From NCBI RefSeq assembly GCF_904063055.1, contig NZ_CAJFCN010000004.1:248001-312000 (forward strand): a DNA stretch of 64,000 nucleotides. Direction: 5' to 3'. Positions 25,344 through 34,500 of the stretch are shown here, piece after piece. This DNA comes from Pseudomonas paracarnis. GTDB lineage: Bacteria; Pseudomonadota; Gammaproteobacteria; Pseudomonadales; Pseudomonadaceae. The position numbers and the translations under genes are program-made. The notes beneath the pieces are model-generated. The model was not told where the DNA came from. It ran no database searches and saw nothing but the letters and a program-made list of their open reading frames with translations. Every line of letters starts with the position of its first letter. Positions within the stretch are counted from its first letter, which is position 1.

Positions 25344-25438
25344 GCTCGACGCTGATTACCGGGATGGGGCTGACGAAGCTGGAAGCTCTGTGGCGGGAGC
25401 GGGACGCAGACCTGCTGGCTTAGCAGGTAGCAATGACG

Positions 25439-25463
25439 ATAGCCCGGCCCAGCGCCGGGCTAT
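25439..25463 (+). terminator. Hairpin between integrase remnant and second tRNA fragment
   Basis: A 10-bp stem (ATAGCCCGGC / GCCGGGCTAT) with a 5-nt loop is followed by TGTTT. It follows a tiny open frame ending in LEALWRERDADLLA (stop near 25425) that looks like the end of a phage gene. I see no complete gene from 25,343 to 25,641; this stretch is element debris. Confidence 0.55.
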
Positions 25464-25641
25464 TGTTTCGCCTCAAGGCAACCCGACTGGTAGGTAATCC
25501 ATAGCCTTTACCGGGCGGGGCTGCTTTCGGCTCCGGGTTCATACGGATGGGCGTGCAGATCGGCATCAACTCTGTTCTCAGCGCGGCCTTTTCCGTTGAA
25601 ATCGCCCAGTCGACGACCGAGACCAGCAGAGGTGTCCGCTT

Positions 25642-25688
25642 GCATGGGGCGCCAGGGGGCGGGTGTTCGAGTCACTCCGTCCCGACCA
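25642..25688 (+). repeat. Second tRNA-Pro 3' fragment (older attachment scar)
   Basis: This 47-bp copy matches the fragment at 24827 except at five positions. The final TCACTCCGTCCCGACCA is identical. One T-stem pair is now a wobble (GGGTG/CACTC). The 5' half of a tRNA is absent. It marks the chromosomal end of an earlier element whose integrase remnant lies to the left. Confidence 0.75.
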
Positions 25689-25704
25689 TATTATTCAATG
25701 AATT

Positions 25705-25732
25705 AGCCCAATCGGTGACGGTTGGGCTTTTT
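25705..25732 (+). terminator. Terminator after the second tRNA fragment
   Basis: AGCCCAA (25705-25711) pairs with TTGGGCT (25722-25728) and ends in five T. Its distance from the tRNA CCA is similar to that of the terminator after the first copy, so it may be the other original tRNA terminator. Confidence 0.7.
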
Positions 25733-25867
25733 CAGGGAATAAATGCCCTTCCCAGCATCCGTCGCCATTTTTCATAATCACCACACACCAAGGAAATTTC
25801 CCACATCCAACGCCGGTACCCCGTTGTTAGGCTCCCACTCTTTGACCTAACTTCAAGGAGTTACCTG

Positions 25868-26560
25868 ATGACAAAACGTCTAGCCGCCGAGTTCTTCGGC
25901 ACATTCTGGCTGGTACTGGGCGGTTGCGGCAGTGCCGTTCTGGCTGCCGCCTTCCCTGAGCTGGGCATCGGCTTTGTCGGCGTGGCCTTGGCATTTGGCT
26001 TAACCGTATTAACCATGGCCTACGCCGTCGGCCATATTTCCGGCGGGCATTTCAATCCCGCGGTCACCCTGGGTTTGCTCGCCGCCGGGCGGATTGACGG
26101 CAAGGACGTGGCGCCCTACATCCTCACTCAGGTCTTGGGCGCGATTGCAGCTGCCGGGGTGTTGTACCTGATCGCCAGCGGCAAGGCCGGGTTTGATGTG
26201 TCGGCGGGGTTTGCCACCAATGGTTATGGTGAGCACTCTCCAGGTGGCTTCTCGTTTCTGTCAGTGGTGGTCACCGAGTTTGTACTCACGGCGTTTTTCC
26301 TGCTGATTATCCTGGGTGTTACCGATAAAAAGGCGCCGGCCGGTTTTGCGCCGCTGGCCATCGGGTTCGCCCTGGTCTTGATTCACCTGATCAGCATTCC
26401 GGTGAGCAATACATCGGTTAACCCGGCGCGCAGTACGGGCGTGGCACTGTTTCAAGGCGATTGGGCGATAGCCCAGTTGTGGGTGTTCTGGGTGGTGCCT
26501 TTGCTCGGTGGCGTGTGTGGTGGGCTGGTGCACAGGTTCGTGTTGGCGACAAAACAGTAA
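25868..26560 (+). CDS. aqpZ: Aquaporin Z, water channel
   Basis: The 230-residue membrane protein has six hydrophobic segments and the two pore half-helix motifs HFNPAVTLG (near residue 62) and SVNPARSTG (near 183). The first segment [19 protein letters not shown] is typical of AqpZ. The aromatic/arginine selectivity elements expected of a water-specific pore fit the motif context. AAGGAG precedes the start. It lies just outside the prophage scar and converges on the monooxygenase gene, with 40 nt between stops. Confidence 0.96.
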   Translation: MTKRLAAEFFGTFWLVLGGCGSAVLAAAFPELGIGFVGVALAFGLTVLTMAYAVGHISGGHFNPAVTLGLLAAGRIDGKDVAPYILTQVLGAIAAAGVLYLIASGKAGFDVSAGFATNGYGEHSPGGFSFLSVVVTEFVLTAFFLLIILGVTDKKAPAGFAPLAIGFALVLIHLISIPVSNTSVNPARSTGVALFQGDWAIAQLWVFWVVPLLGGVCGGLVHRFVLATKQ

Positions 26561-26600
26561 TCGCTCAGGCCACCTTTGCTCGGCGAGCTGGCCGTGTTCT

Positions 26601-27932
26601 TCATGATCGAGCCGCCTTGTAACGGTTGCCCGGGCGCGCCAAACCAAGGTTTTCACGCAGTGTGGTGCCGGTGTATTCGCGACGAAACAAGCCGCGTCGC
26701 TGTAATTCGGGAATGACCAGGCGGGCAAAATCCTCCAGCCCGCCCGGCAGGTGCGGTACCAGAATATTGAAGCCATCCGCCGCACCTTCTTCGAACCAGC
26801 GCTGCAGTTCATCGGCGATCTGAATCGGCGTGCCGATCACGCTGTAATGACCGCGGCCACCGGCAATGCGTCGGCCCAGTTGCGCCAATGTCAGGTGTTC
26901 GCGCTGGGCCAGTTCACTCAGCAGTTGCTGGCGGCTGCGTTGACCGCTGTCGGTCAAGGGTAACTCGGGCAGCGGCCCATCCAGGGGGTAGCCGGACAGG
27001 TCGAAATTACCCAACATGCGCCCCAGCAACGCCACCCCCACCTCGGGTTCGACCAGCGCCTGGAACGCTTCGAATTTGGCCTGGGCCAAGGCTTCGGTTT
27101 GCCCCACCACCACAAACACGCCCGGCATGATTTTCAGCGAGTCGGCCTCGCGCCCGTATTGGCCCAGGCGAGCTTTGAGGTCGCTATAGAAGGCCTGCGC
27201 GTCGGCCAATGAGGTCTGCGCGGTAAACACCACTTCGGCGGTCTGCGCGGCCAGTTCACGACCGGTTTCCGAGGAACCAGCCTGCACGATCAAAGGCTGG
27301 CCCTGGGGCGAGCGCGCCACGTTCAGGGGGCCTTTGACTCGGAAGTGTTCGCCCACATGGTCCAGCACATGGCGCTTACTTGGCTCGTAATAGCGCCCGC
27401 TGGCCTTGTCGCGCACGAAGGCGTCGTCGTCCCAGCTGTCCCACAGCCCCGTCACCACCTGATGAAATTCCCGTGCGCGGCTGTAGCGTTCGGCATGCCC
27501 CAGGTGCTCGTCGCGACCGAAATTCAGCGCCTCGGCCGCGTTATCCGAGGTCACCAGGTTCCAGCCTGCGCGACCGCCGGAGAGGTGATCCAGCGAGGCG
27601 AATTTGCGCGCCACGTGGTACGGCTCGTTATAGCTGGTGGTGGCGGTGGCGATCAGGCCGATATGTTCGGTCACGGCACTGAGGGCCGAGAGCAGGGTGA
27701 GCGGCTCGAAATGATCCGAGCGCGCCATCTGGCTGGCGACCTCGCCGGTGGCGGCGGCAATGCTGTCGGCCACGAACAGGGCGTCGAACTTCGCCGCTTC
27801 CGCCACCCGTGCCAAATGCTTGTAGTGGGCAAAGTCCAGGCCAGCGTTCGCCGGTACGTCGGGGTGGCGCCAGGCGGCCACATGGTGCCCGGTGGCCATC
27901 AGGAAGGCGCCGAGTTTGAGTTGACGGCCCAT
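26601..27932 (-). CDS. FMN-dependent monooxygenase, NtaA/SnaA/DszA family
   Basis: The 443-residue protein shows the class C flavin monooxygenase (luciferase-like) pattern: start LKLGAFLMATGHHVAAWRHP, a FDALFVADS strand near 50, AVTEHIGLIATATTSYNEPY near 90-115, and GWNLVTSDNAAEALNFGRD near 140. These are NtaA/DszA hallmarks. Members oxidise nitrilotriacetate, thioaromatics or sulfonates with FMNH2 supplied by a separate reductase, and no reductase gene is nearby. ATG 27932 is one base from the receptor stop, so translation is coupled. A longer upstream reading would run through the receptor gene. Confidence 0.88.
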   Translation of the reverse strand: MGRQLKLGAFLMATGHHVAAWRHPDVPANAGLDFAHYKHLARVAEAAKFDALFVADSIAAATGEVASQMARSDHFEPLTLLSALSAVTEHIGLIATATTSYNEPYHVARKFASLDHLSGGRAGWNLVTSDNAAEALNFGRDEHLGHAERYSRAREFHQVVTGLWDSWDDDAFVRDKASGRYYEPSKRHVLDHVGEHFRVKGPLNVARSPQGQPLIVQAGSSETGRELAAQTAEVVFTAQTSLADAQAFYSDLKARLGQYGREADSLKIMPGVFVVVGQTEALAQAKFEAFQALVEPEVGVALLGRMLGNFDLSGYPLDGPLPELPLTDSGQRSRQQLLSELAQREHLTLAQLGRRIAGGRGHYSVIGTPIQIADELQRWFEEGAADGFNILVPHLPGGLEDFARLVIPELQRRGLFRREYTGTTLRENLGLARPGNRYKAARS

Positions 27933-27933
27933 G

Positions 27934-30126
27934 CTAGAAATCCTTGCGCAGTTGCACGCCGAAGTAACGCTCATCGTCACGAGGCACGGCGCGGTAGATG
28001 TAGTTGCCGCCGCTGGCCAGCAGCGGTGAGTAGGATTTGTCAGCGAGGTTCTTCGCCAACAGCGCCACGCGCCAGCCATTGGTGTAGTCGGCCAGGGCCA
28101 CGCTGGCGTTCCAGAGGCCGTAGGCGCCTTGCTTGGTGTCGAGGTTCTGGCTGATGTCGTACTGCACTTCGCTCTGCCAGCTGTAGTCAGTGCCCAGTTC
28201 GATATCCAGGCCGTTCTCCAGAGGGATGCTGTAGTCGGCGCGCACGTAGCTTTTCCAGTCCGGGCTGAACGGCAGTGGTTTGCCATTGACGTTGCAGGTT
28301 GCTGCTGCGCCTGGCGGGCACGCGAACTGATCGATGCGCGCTCGGGTATAGGCCAGGGCGCCGGAGAGCTTGAGTTGCTGAGTGGCTTGCAGGGCGTAAT
28401 CGAGCTCGACGCCTTCGGTGCTGACGCTGCCGGCGTTGATCAGGCGCGTCACGACTTGGCCGGCAACCGTGTCAAAAAAGTTGGCCTGGTAGTTGTCGTA
28501 GTCACTGTGGAACACCGCCAGGTTGGTGGTCAGGCGGTTGTTCCAGGCCGTGGCCTTGATTCCGGCTTCCCAGGTATTGGAGGTCTCCGGCTTGAGCGCG
28601 TCGGTATCGCGCGGCTGCATGTTGAAGAACACGTTGTAGGCCGGGCCTTTGTAGCCACGTGAGTAGGTGAGGTAGCTGGTGATGTTGTCGCTGAGGTCGT
28701 ACTGCACGCCCAGCCGACCGGACCAACCATCCTCGTCTACCGAACCGGAACTCGACGTCGCCGGTTGAATGCCGCTGACGGTAGTGGCAGAGGTGGACAC
28801 GCGGCGATGGTCGTACTGCAAGTCGTCATGGGTGTAACGCAACCCGGCGATGCCGCGAAAGCGCGAGGTGAAGTTGAGCGTGGTCTCGCCGAACACCGCG
28901 TAGCTGTCGCTGGTGGTGCTGTAGTCGGCAATGCCTCTATCGACCCGCGTCGTGGTGGTGAGGGTGCGCTGATAGGTCTCCTCATCCTTGCCATGCATGT
29001 AGAACAGGCCGCCGACGTACTCCAGGAACTCGCCTTTGGGCGAGGCCAGGCGCAGCTCCTGGGAGTATTGGTCGAACGCCAGGTCGCCCTTGTCAGCGGT
29101 GCCGGGGAACGCGGCGGTGACCGTGCCCAGACGGTCGCCATCCTGATATTGAGTGTTGTCCCAGCCGCGCCAGGCGGTGATTGAGGTGAGGGTGTAGTCA
29201 CCCAGATTCCAATCCAACTGCGCCGACAAGCCCTTGTTGGTGTCTTCCACATGGCTGCGGGTATCGGTGTTGATATCGCGGTTGTCACTTGAGGCGCGCA
29301 CCGGTCTCAAGGCATTGCTGAACGCCGGGCTGAGGGACTTGCTGACCACGCCATTGGGCGCGTCGTCGTGGGATTGCATGTAGTCGGCGATCAGGGTCAG
29401 TGTCACGTCGTCGTTGGGCGTGAATTCCAGCTTGCCGCGAATGCCCTTGTGGTTGTAACCGTTGACCTCCTGGCCGTTGTGGCGGTTGTCGACGTTACCG
29501 TCGTAGCTGCCGAACAAAGTACTGATCGAGCCCTTGAGCACCTCCGGCACCAGGCTGCCACCGATGCCAAAGCGCGTGCGGCTTTCATGGCCGCTGTAGA
29601 ACGACTGGTCGATAAAACCGTGGGTCTGGGCAGTCGGCGCCTTACTGGTGATATTCAGCACACCGGCCGACGCGTTCTTGCCGAACAGCGTGCCTTGCGG
29701 GCCACGCAGCACTTCGATGCGCTCCAAATCCAACAGGTCGAGTGTGGCCTGGCCGGGGCGTGCATAGACCACGCCATCGATCACCGTAGCCACCGTTGGC
29801 TCAACGCCCGGCGAGGTTGAAATGGTGCCCACGCCGCGCACGAACAATGAGGTGTCCTTGTTCGAGGCGCCGGTGCGAAAGTTCAGCGACGGTACTTGCT
29901 GCGCGATGCTCGCCACCCCGTTGCGATTGTCACGCTCCAGTTGCTCGCCATCGAGCACCGAGACGGCCACCGGGACTTTTTGCAGCGATTCTTCGCGGCG
30001 GGTAGCGGTGACTGTCACGGATTGGAGCGTGGGTTCCTGTTCGTCAGCCGCTACAGCGCCGCAGACGGGCAAGGCGCAGAGGCCTGCCAGAAGCAACAAA
30101 TGGGTGTGCCGTGGAAAGTTATGCAT
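27934..30126 (-). CDS. TonB-dependent outer-membrane receptor
   Basis: The start at 30126 gives a clear signal peptide (HLLLLAGLCALPVCGAVAA) and a mature N-terminus with a TonB-box-like segment (LQSVTVTATRREE). A plug domain follows (VPVAVSVLDGEQL, RGVGTISTSPGVEPTVATVI, IEVLRGPQGTLFGKNASAG) and a long barrel ending in FGVQLRKDF with terminal Phe. Length 730 aa fits the family. It lies directly upstream of, and coupled to, a flavin monooxygenase gene and divergent from a LacI-type regulator. The substrate is thus more likely an organic compound than iron-siderophore. This is inference. Confidence 0.93.
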   Translation of the reverse strand: MHNFPRHTHLLLLAGLCALPVCGAVAADEQEPTLQSVTVTATRREESLQKVPVAVSVLDGEQLERDNRNGVASIAQQVPSLNFRTGASNKDTSLFVRGVGTISTSPGVEPTVATVIDGVVYARPGQATLDLLDLERIEVLRGPQGTLFGKNASAGVLNITSKAPTAQTHGFIDQSFYSGHESRTRFGIGGSLVPEVLKGSISTLFGSYDGNVDNRHNGQEVNGYNHKGIRGKLEFTPNDDVTLTLIADYMQSHDDAPNGVVSKSLSPAFSNALRPVRASSDNRDINTDTRSHVEDTNKGLSAQLDWNLGDYTLTSITAWRGWDNTQYQDGDRLGTVTAAFPGTADKGDLAFDQYSQELRLASPKGEFLEYVGGLFYMHGKDEETYQRTLTTTTRVDRGIADYSTTSDSYAVFGETTLNFTSRFRGIAGLRYTHDDLQYDHRRVSTSATTVSGIQPATSSSGSVDEDGWSGRLGVQYDLSDNITSYLTYSRGYKGPAYNVFFNMQPRDTDALKPETSNTWEAGIKATAWNNRLTTNLAVFHSDYDNYQANFFDTVAGQVVTRLINAGSVSTEGVELDYALQATQQLKLSGALAYTRARIDQFACPPGAAATCNVNGKPLPFSPDWKSYVRADYSIPLENGLDIELGTDYSWQSEVQYDISQNLDTKQGAYGLWNASVALADYTNGWRVALLAKNLADKSYSPLLASGGNYIYRAVPRDDERYFGVQLRKDF

Positions 30127-30231
30127 GCTGTGCCCGCTCGAAAAAATACCCTGGTCCGCTGCGGTTCTGCGACCTTCAGCGCCTGAAAATGTCTTGGGCA
30201 TTCGCTCGAGCGAGTAGCAGACAGTGCGCTT

Positions 30232-30245
30232 TGTTAGCGCTAACA
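30232..30245. promoter_or_regulatory. Perfect 14-bp palindrome, probable LacI-family operator
   Basis: TGTTAGCGCTAACA is a perfect palindrome with the central CG expected for LacI/GalR operators, and resembles the GntR/LacI-type consensus. It lies between the receptor start (30126) and the regulator start (30324), so one dimer could control both promoters. It occurs once in the window as far as I could see. Confidence 0.75.
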
Positions 30246-30323
30246 TCGGCATTATTGAAGGCGTCGGTTTAGAGCGTCAAATACTAAAAAATTAGTTTTA
30301 TATTCCTTTTTGAGGTTTTTGCC

Positions 30324-31364
30324 GTGAACGAACACAAACCGCGCAAGCGCCGGGGCGCCGGCCGCGTCACCCTCAATACCGTGGCGCGCCAGGCCGGGGT
30401 GTCGGCCATTACGGTGTCGCGTTACTTCAACCAACCTGAACAGGTGTCACCCGAGCGCCGTGAACGTATCGCCCAGGTAGTCGCGCAGTTGGGGTATGTG
30501 CCGAACCTGGTGGCCGGCGGGTTGGCCTCCGCGCGCGGCAAAATCGTTGCGATGGTGACTCCGAATATCTCGGGGCCGATTTTTGCCAATACGCTGCAGG
30601 GCTTCAGCGACACCCTCAATCGTCACGGCTACCAACTGTTGCTGGCCTCCAGCTATTTCAGCGTCGAGCAGGAGGAAAGCGCGGTGCGCGCTTTTCTCGG
30701 TTGGTCGCCGGCAGCGCTGGTGCTGACCAGCCGCTTTCACAGCCCTGGCACCGAGAAGATGATCGCCGAGGCAGATATACCGATCGTCGAAACCTGGGAC
30801 TACGTGCCGGAACGCGCGCCGTTGCAAGTGGGGTTTTCTCATTATGAAGTGGGCGTCACCGCCGCGCGCTACTTGCATGGCAAAGGCTATCGACGCATCG
30901 CCTTCGTACAAAACAGTGCAGTGGGCGACTTCAGCGCATTGGAGCGGCGCGATGGATTTACCGCGACCCTCTCCGAGTTGGGTGTGCACCCGTGGGTCTT
31001 TGTGCCGGACGCCGACCGTGCGCCCTTCGAAGCCGGCAAGCAAGCCATGGAAGCGCTGATGGGGCAGGCGATCACGCCCGATGCGATTTTCTTCGCCAAT
31101 GACAACCTCGCCGCGGGCGGTTTGCTGGCCGGTCAACGCGCCGGGCTGAGCATCCCCCAGGACTGCGCCGTATTGGGTTTTGGCGATTACCCGTTTGCCC
31201 ACATGTTGTTGCCCAGCCTCAGCACCCTCCAGCCACCCGCGTTGGAGATCGGTGTGCTCGCCGCCACACGCGTCCTGCAAAGTCTGGGTGTATTAGCAAC
31301 CGATGAGGAAGTTGAGCGCTTGAATCTTTTGCACTGTCAGTTAATTGAACGAGAGAGCACCTGA
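30324..31364 (+). CDS. LacI-family transcriptional regulator
   Basis: The 346-residue protein has an N-terminal helix-turn-helix and hinge (VTLNTVARQAGVSAITVSRYFNQ, GYVPNLVAGGLASARG) and a periplasmic-binding-like effector domain (KIVAMVTPNISGPIFANTLQG to residue about 330) with the FFANDNLAAGG motif. This is standard LacI/GntR-type architecture. It is divergent from the receptor/monooxygenase pair and likely represses it until a ligand binds. Its own promoter lies in the AT-rich stretch 30246-30323. A basic tail precedes the HTH. Confidence 0.92.
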   Translation: MNEHKPRKRRGAGRVTLNTVARQAGVSAITVSRYFNQPEQVSPERRERIAQVVAQLGYVPNLVAGGLASARGKIVAMVTPNISGPIFANTLQGFSDTLNRHGYQLLLASSYFSVEQEESAVRAFLGWSPAALVLTSRFHSPGTEKMIAEADIPIVETWDYVPERAPLQVGFSHYEVGVTAARYLHGKGYRRIAFVQNSAVGDFSALERRDGFTATLSELGVHPWVFVPDADRAPFEAGKQAMEALMGQAITPDAIFFANDNLAAGGLLAGQRAGLSIPQDCAVLGFGDYPFAHMLLPSLSTLQPPALEIGVLAATRVLQSLGVLATDEEVERLNLLHCQLIEREST

Positions 31365-31586
31365 ACAACTTAATTATGGCTAAGTGCAACTAGTGGCTAT
31401 TGGCTGTCAACGCTCTAAATCAGTGCATTTGGCAATGTTTTGTATTTAATTACCCCCTCGTCCGGAACTAGGGCTATAACTTCCAGTCGATACACCCGGC
31501 TAACGCCTGCCTGGGCTATGGCGAACTAATGGCATTGTTCGGTAGTTCTAAATAGCCATACTTTTCGCAACGTTAGATATTCCTCA
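31365..31586 (+). promoter_or_regulatory. Upstream region of the type II secretion operon with a dyad
   Basis: The 222-bp gap is AT-richer than its surroundings. It contains the imperfect dyad CCCTCGTCCGGAACTAGGG (31455-31473), followed by CTATAAC, which could serve as a promoter -10. No open frame or hairpin terminator is evident. I take it as the promoter region of the gsp operon. The binding factor is unknown. Confidence 0.4.
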
Positions 31587-33287
31587 ATGATGTCGTCAGC
31601 GCCCATCGATGCTTGCAAAATGCAGATCCCGCATACCGACCAGGTGTGCGCGTGGCTGATGCAGCACGCCGGGCTCAAAATCGCTGATCTGGAACGCGCC
31701 CAGCGTTTATCCACTGAGCCTGGCGACCTGCTCGGTTTACTCACGCGCCTGGGCCTGGTGTCCGAGGTCGAACTGGCTCGCGCCTGGGCCGATTTGCTGA
31801 ATGCGCCACTGCTGCTGGCCGACGCGGCGCCGCCGTTGCTCGACCCGCTTCCCGTGCTCACCGAGCGCTTTATGCGTCATTACCAGGTCGTGCCGATGGG
31901 TTGGCATCAGGGCGGGTTGCGCGTAATGGCCGCCAACCCGGCGCAGTGGTATCCGTTCCAGGCCCTGGCGTATGCCTGTGAGGTGCCGGTCTGGCTGGCC
32001 ATCGGTTCGCGTAATGAAGTCGACACACTGATCGAGCGCTATTACGGCCAGGGCCGTTCCGCCATGGGCAGCCTGATCGAAAACCTCGATGAGCAGGGCG
32101 GCGTGCTGGAAGACATCGAGCACCTCAAGGACATGGCCTCCGAAGCGCCAGTGATTCGCCTGGTCAATCTGATCCTGCAGCGCGCCGTGGAACAGCGCGC
32201 CTCGGATATCCATATCGAACCCTTCGAAAACCAACTCAAGGTGCGCTACCGCATCGACGGCGTGCTGCACGACGCCGAAGCACCGCCTGCCAGTTCGTCG
32301 GCGGCGGTGATCTCGCGGGTGAAGATAATGGCGCGCCTGGACATCGCCGAACGGCGCCTGCCCCAGGACGGGCGCATCATGCTGCGCATCCAGGGCAAGG
32401 CGCTGGATCTGCGGGTGTCCACGGTGCCCACCAGCTTCGGCGAGTCGGTGGTGATGCGCCTGTTGGACCGGCAAACCGTGCAATTCGATTTCCCCAGCCT
32501 GGGCTTTGATGGCCCGCGCCTGGCGGCCTTCCAGGATCTATTGGCGCGGCCCCACGGCATCCTGTTGGTCACCGGGCCTACGGGCTCGGGCAAAACCACC
32601 ACGCTCTATACCGCGTTGTCGCAGCTCAATACCGCTGAACGCAAGATCATCACCGTGGAAGACCCGGTGGAATATCAGCTTGAAGGGATTAACCAGATCC
32701 AGGTCAAGCCGGCCATCGGCCTGGACTTTGCCGGAGCGCTGCGCGCCATCGTGCGCCAGGACCCGGACGTGATCATGATCGGCGAAATCCGCGACCTGGA
32801 AACCTGCCGCATTGCCGTCCAATCGTCACTCACTGGCCATCTGGTCCTCTCGACCCTGCACACCAACAGCGCTGCGGCGAGTATCACGCGCTTGCTGGAC
32901 ATGGGCGTGGAAAGCTACCTGATTGCCTCCACGGTCAGCGGTATTCTCGCCCAGCGCCTGGTGCGGCGCCTGGACCCGGCCACGCGAGTAGCCTTCCAGG
33001 CCCCAGCGGAATTGATCAAGGAGCATGGCCTGGATCGCCTGACCGAGCAGCGTCCGATCCTGCTTTACCGCGGTGACTATCACGGCCGCAGCGCCCTCAC
33101 TGAATTGTTGGTGATGAACGATGAGTTGCGTGGCTTGCTGATGGGCCACGCCGACGCCGCCAGCCTCGAGCACGCCGCCCGCCGCGCCGGTTTGCGCACC
33201 TTGTATGAAGACGGTTTGCGCCAGGCCCTGGCCGGTGTCACCTCCCTGGAAGAAGTGCTGCGCGTCACCCGCGGAGATGACGCGTGA
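31587..33287 (+). CDS. gspE: Type II secretion ATPase GspE
   Basis: The 566-residue protein shows the GspE N1/N2 domains and an ATPase domain with Walker A GPTGSGKTTTLY (near residue 335), Asp box (IITVEDPVEYQLEGI), Walker B VIMIGEIRDLET, and His box LVLSTLHTNSAAA. It energises pseudopilus assembly from the cytoplasm, anchored by GspL. The tetracysteine zinc motif usual after the His box in GspE is absent: residues about 450-510 contain no cysteine. It starts the operon and overlaps gspF by 4 nt. Confidence 0.93.
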   Translation: MMSSAPIDACKMQIPHTDQVCAWLMQHAGLKIADLERAQRLSTEPGDLLGLLTRLGLVSEVELARAWADLLNAPLLLADAAPPLLDPLPVLTERFMRHYQVVPMGWHQGGLRVMAANPAQWYPFQALAYACEVPVWLAIGSRNEVDTLIERYYGQGRSAMGSLIENLDEQGGVLEDIEHLKDMASEAPVIRLVNLILQRAVEQRASDIHIEPFENQLKVRYRIDGVLHDAEAPPASSSAAVISRVKIMARLDIAERRLPQDGRIMLRIQGKALDLRVSTVPTSFGESVVMRLLDRQTVQFDFPSLGFDGPRLAAFQDLLARPHGILLVTGPTGSGKTTTLYTALSQLNTAERKIITVEDPVEYQLEGINQIQVKPAIGLDFAGALRAIVRQDPDVIMIGEIRDLETCRIAVQSSLTGHLVLSTLHTNSAAASITRLLDMGVESYLIASTVSGILAQRLVRRLDPATRVAFQAPAELIKEHGLDRLTEQRPILLYRGDYHGRSALTELLVMNDELRGLLMGHADAASLEHAARRAGLRTLYEDGLRQALAGVTSLEEVLRVTRGDDA

Positions 33288-34480
33288 GCCTGTTCAAGTT
33301 CCGCGCCCTGGACAGCCAGGGCGTGGCCCAGAGCGGCACGTTGCAGGCCATTGACCAAGCGGCCGCTGTCGCCGTCTTGCATCAGCGCGGGTGGTTGTTG
33401 CTGCACATCGAAACGGCCAGCGGCCCCTTGTTGCGCCAGGCACGTGGGCAGTTGAAGGGCGTAGCGCTGGTGAGTTTCACCCAGCAATTGGCCACGCTAC
33501 TGGGCGCCGGCCAGCCCCTCGAACGCGCTTTAAACCTGTTGCTCAAGCAAGCCCGCCATCCTCAGGTGCAGGCCTTGATCGAGCGCATTCGCGACCAGGT
33601 CAAGGCCGGCAAACCGCTGTCGGCGGCGCTGGAGGAGGAGGGCGGCACGTTTTCCCCGCTGTACCTGAGCATGGTGCGCGCCGGTGAGGCCGGCGGGGCG
33701 CTGGAGGGCACCTTGCGCCAGCTCAGCGACTACCTGGAGCGCAGCCAGTTACTGCGCGGCGAGGTGATCAATGCGCTGATCTACCCGGCGTTCCTGGTGG
33801 TGGGTGTACTGGGTTCCCTGGCGCTGTTGCTGGCCTATGTGGTGCCGCAATTCGTGCCGATTTTTCAGGACCTTGGCGTGCCGATTCCACTGATCACCCA
33901 GGTGATCCTGGCGCTCGGCGAGTTCCTCGGTGCCTATGGCCTGGTGGTGCTGGCCGGGTTGTCGATCAGTGGGTGGATCCTGGCGGCGCGCCTGCGCGAC
34001 CCCCTGCGCCGTGAGCGTTACGACCGTCACCTGCTGGGCATCCGCGTGATCGGCCCGCTGTTGCAACGGGTGCAAGCCGCCCGCCTGACCCGCACCCTCG
34101 GCACGTTGCTCAGCAATGGCGTGGCGCTGCTGCCCGCGCTGGTGATCGCCCGGCAAGTCTGCAGCAACCGTGCGCTCCAGGCGCAAGTGGCGCTGGCAGC
34201 GCAACGGGTCAAGGGCGGCGGCACCCTGGCCGATGCGTTCGGCCGTCAGCCGCTGCTACCGGAGCTGGCGCTGCACATGATCGAAGTCGGTGAACAGGCC
34301 GGCGAACTGGACAGCATGCTGCTCAAGGTCGCCGACATCTTCGACGTCGAGGCCAAGCGCGCCATCGAACGCTTGCTCGCGGCAATGGTGCCGACCCTGA
34401 CCGTGGTCATGGCGGTGCTGGTGGCGGTGATCATGCTGGCGATCATGCTGCCGCTGATGAGCCTCACCAGCCATATATGA
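33284..34480 (+). CDS. gspF: Type II secretion inner-membrane protein GspF
   Basis: The 398-residue protein has the duplicated T2SSF domain: first copy FTQQLATLLGAGQPLERALN, second copy LTRTLGTLLSNGVALLPAL, each followed by MIEVGEQAGEL / MVRAGEAGGALE motifs. There are three membrane segments (near 170-190, 220-240, 370-395). GspF is the platform around which the pseudopilus is built. Length and domain order match the family. It is translationally coupled to gspE. Confidence 0.95.
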   Translation: MSLFKFRALDSQGVAQSGTLQAIDQAAAVAVLHQRGWLLLHIETASGPLLRQARGQLKGVALVSFTQQLATLLGAGQPLERALNLLLKQARHPQVQALIERIRDQVKAGKPLSAALEEEGGTFSPLYLSMVRAGEAGGALEGTLRQLSDYLERSQLLRGEVINALIYPAFLVVGVLGSLALLLAYVVPQFVPIFQDLGVPIPLITQVILALGEFLGAYGLVVLAGLSISGWILAARLRDPLRRERYDRHLLGIRVIGPLLQRVQAARLTRTLGTLLSNGVALLPALVIARQVCSNRALQAQVALAAQRVKGGGTLADAFGRQPLLPELALHMIEVGEQAGELDSMLLKVADIFDVEAKRAIERLLAAMVPTLTVVMAVLVAVIMLAIMLPLMSLTSHI

Positions 34481-34500
34481 ACTTTCAAGGAGCAGAACCG

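Noticed and set aside
24827..25688. Functional tRNA genes at the two CCA-ending segments
   Set aside because: Only the anticodon-loop-to-3' part is present in both. No acceptor 5' strand or D-arm is found upstream, so they are attachment-site fragments.
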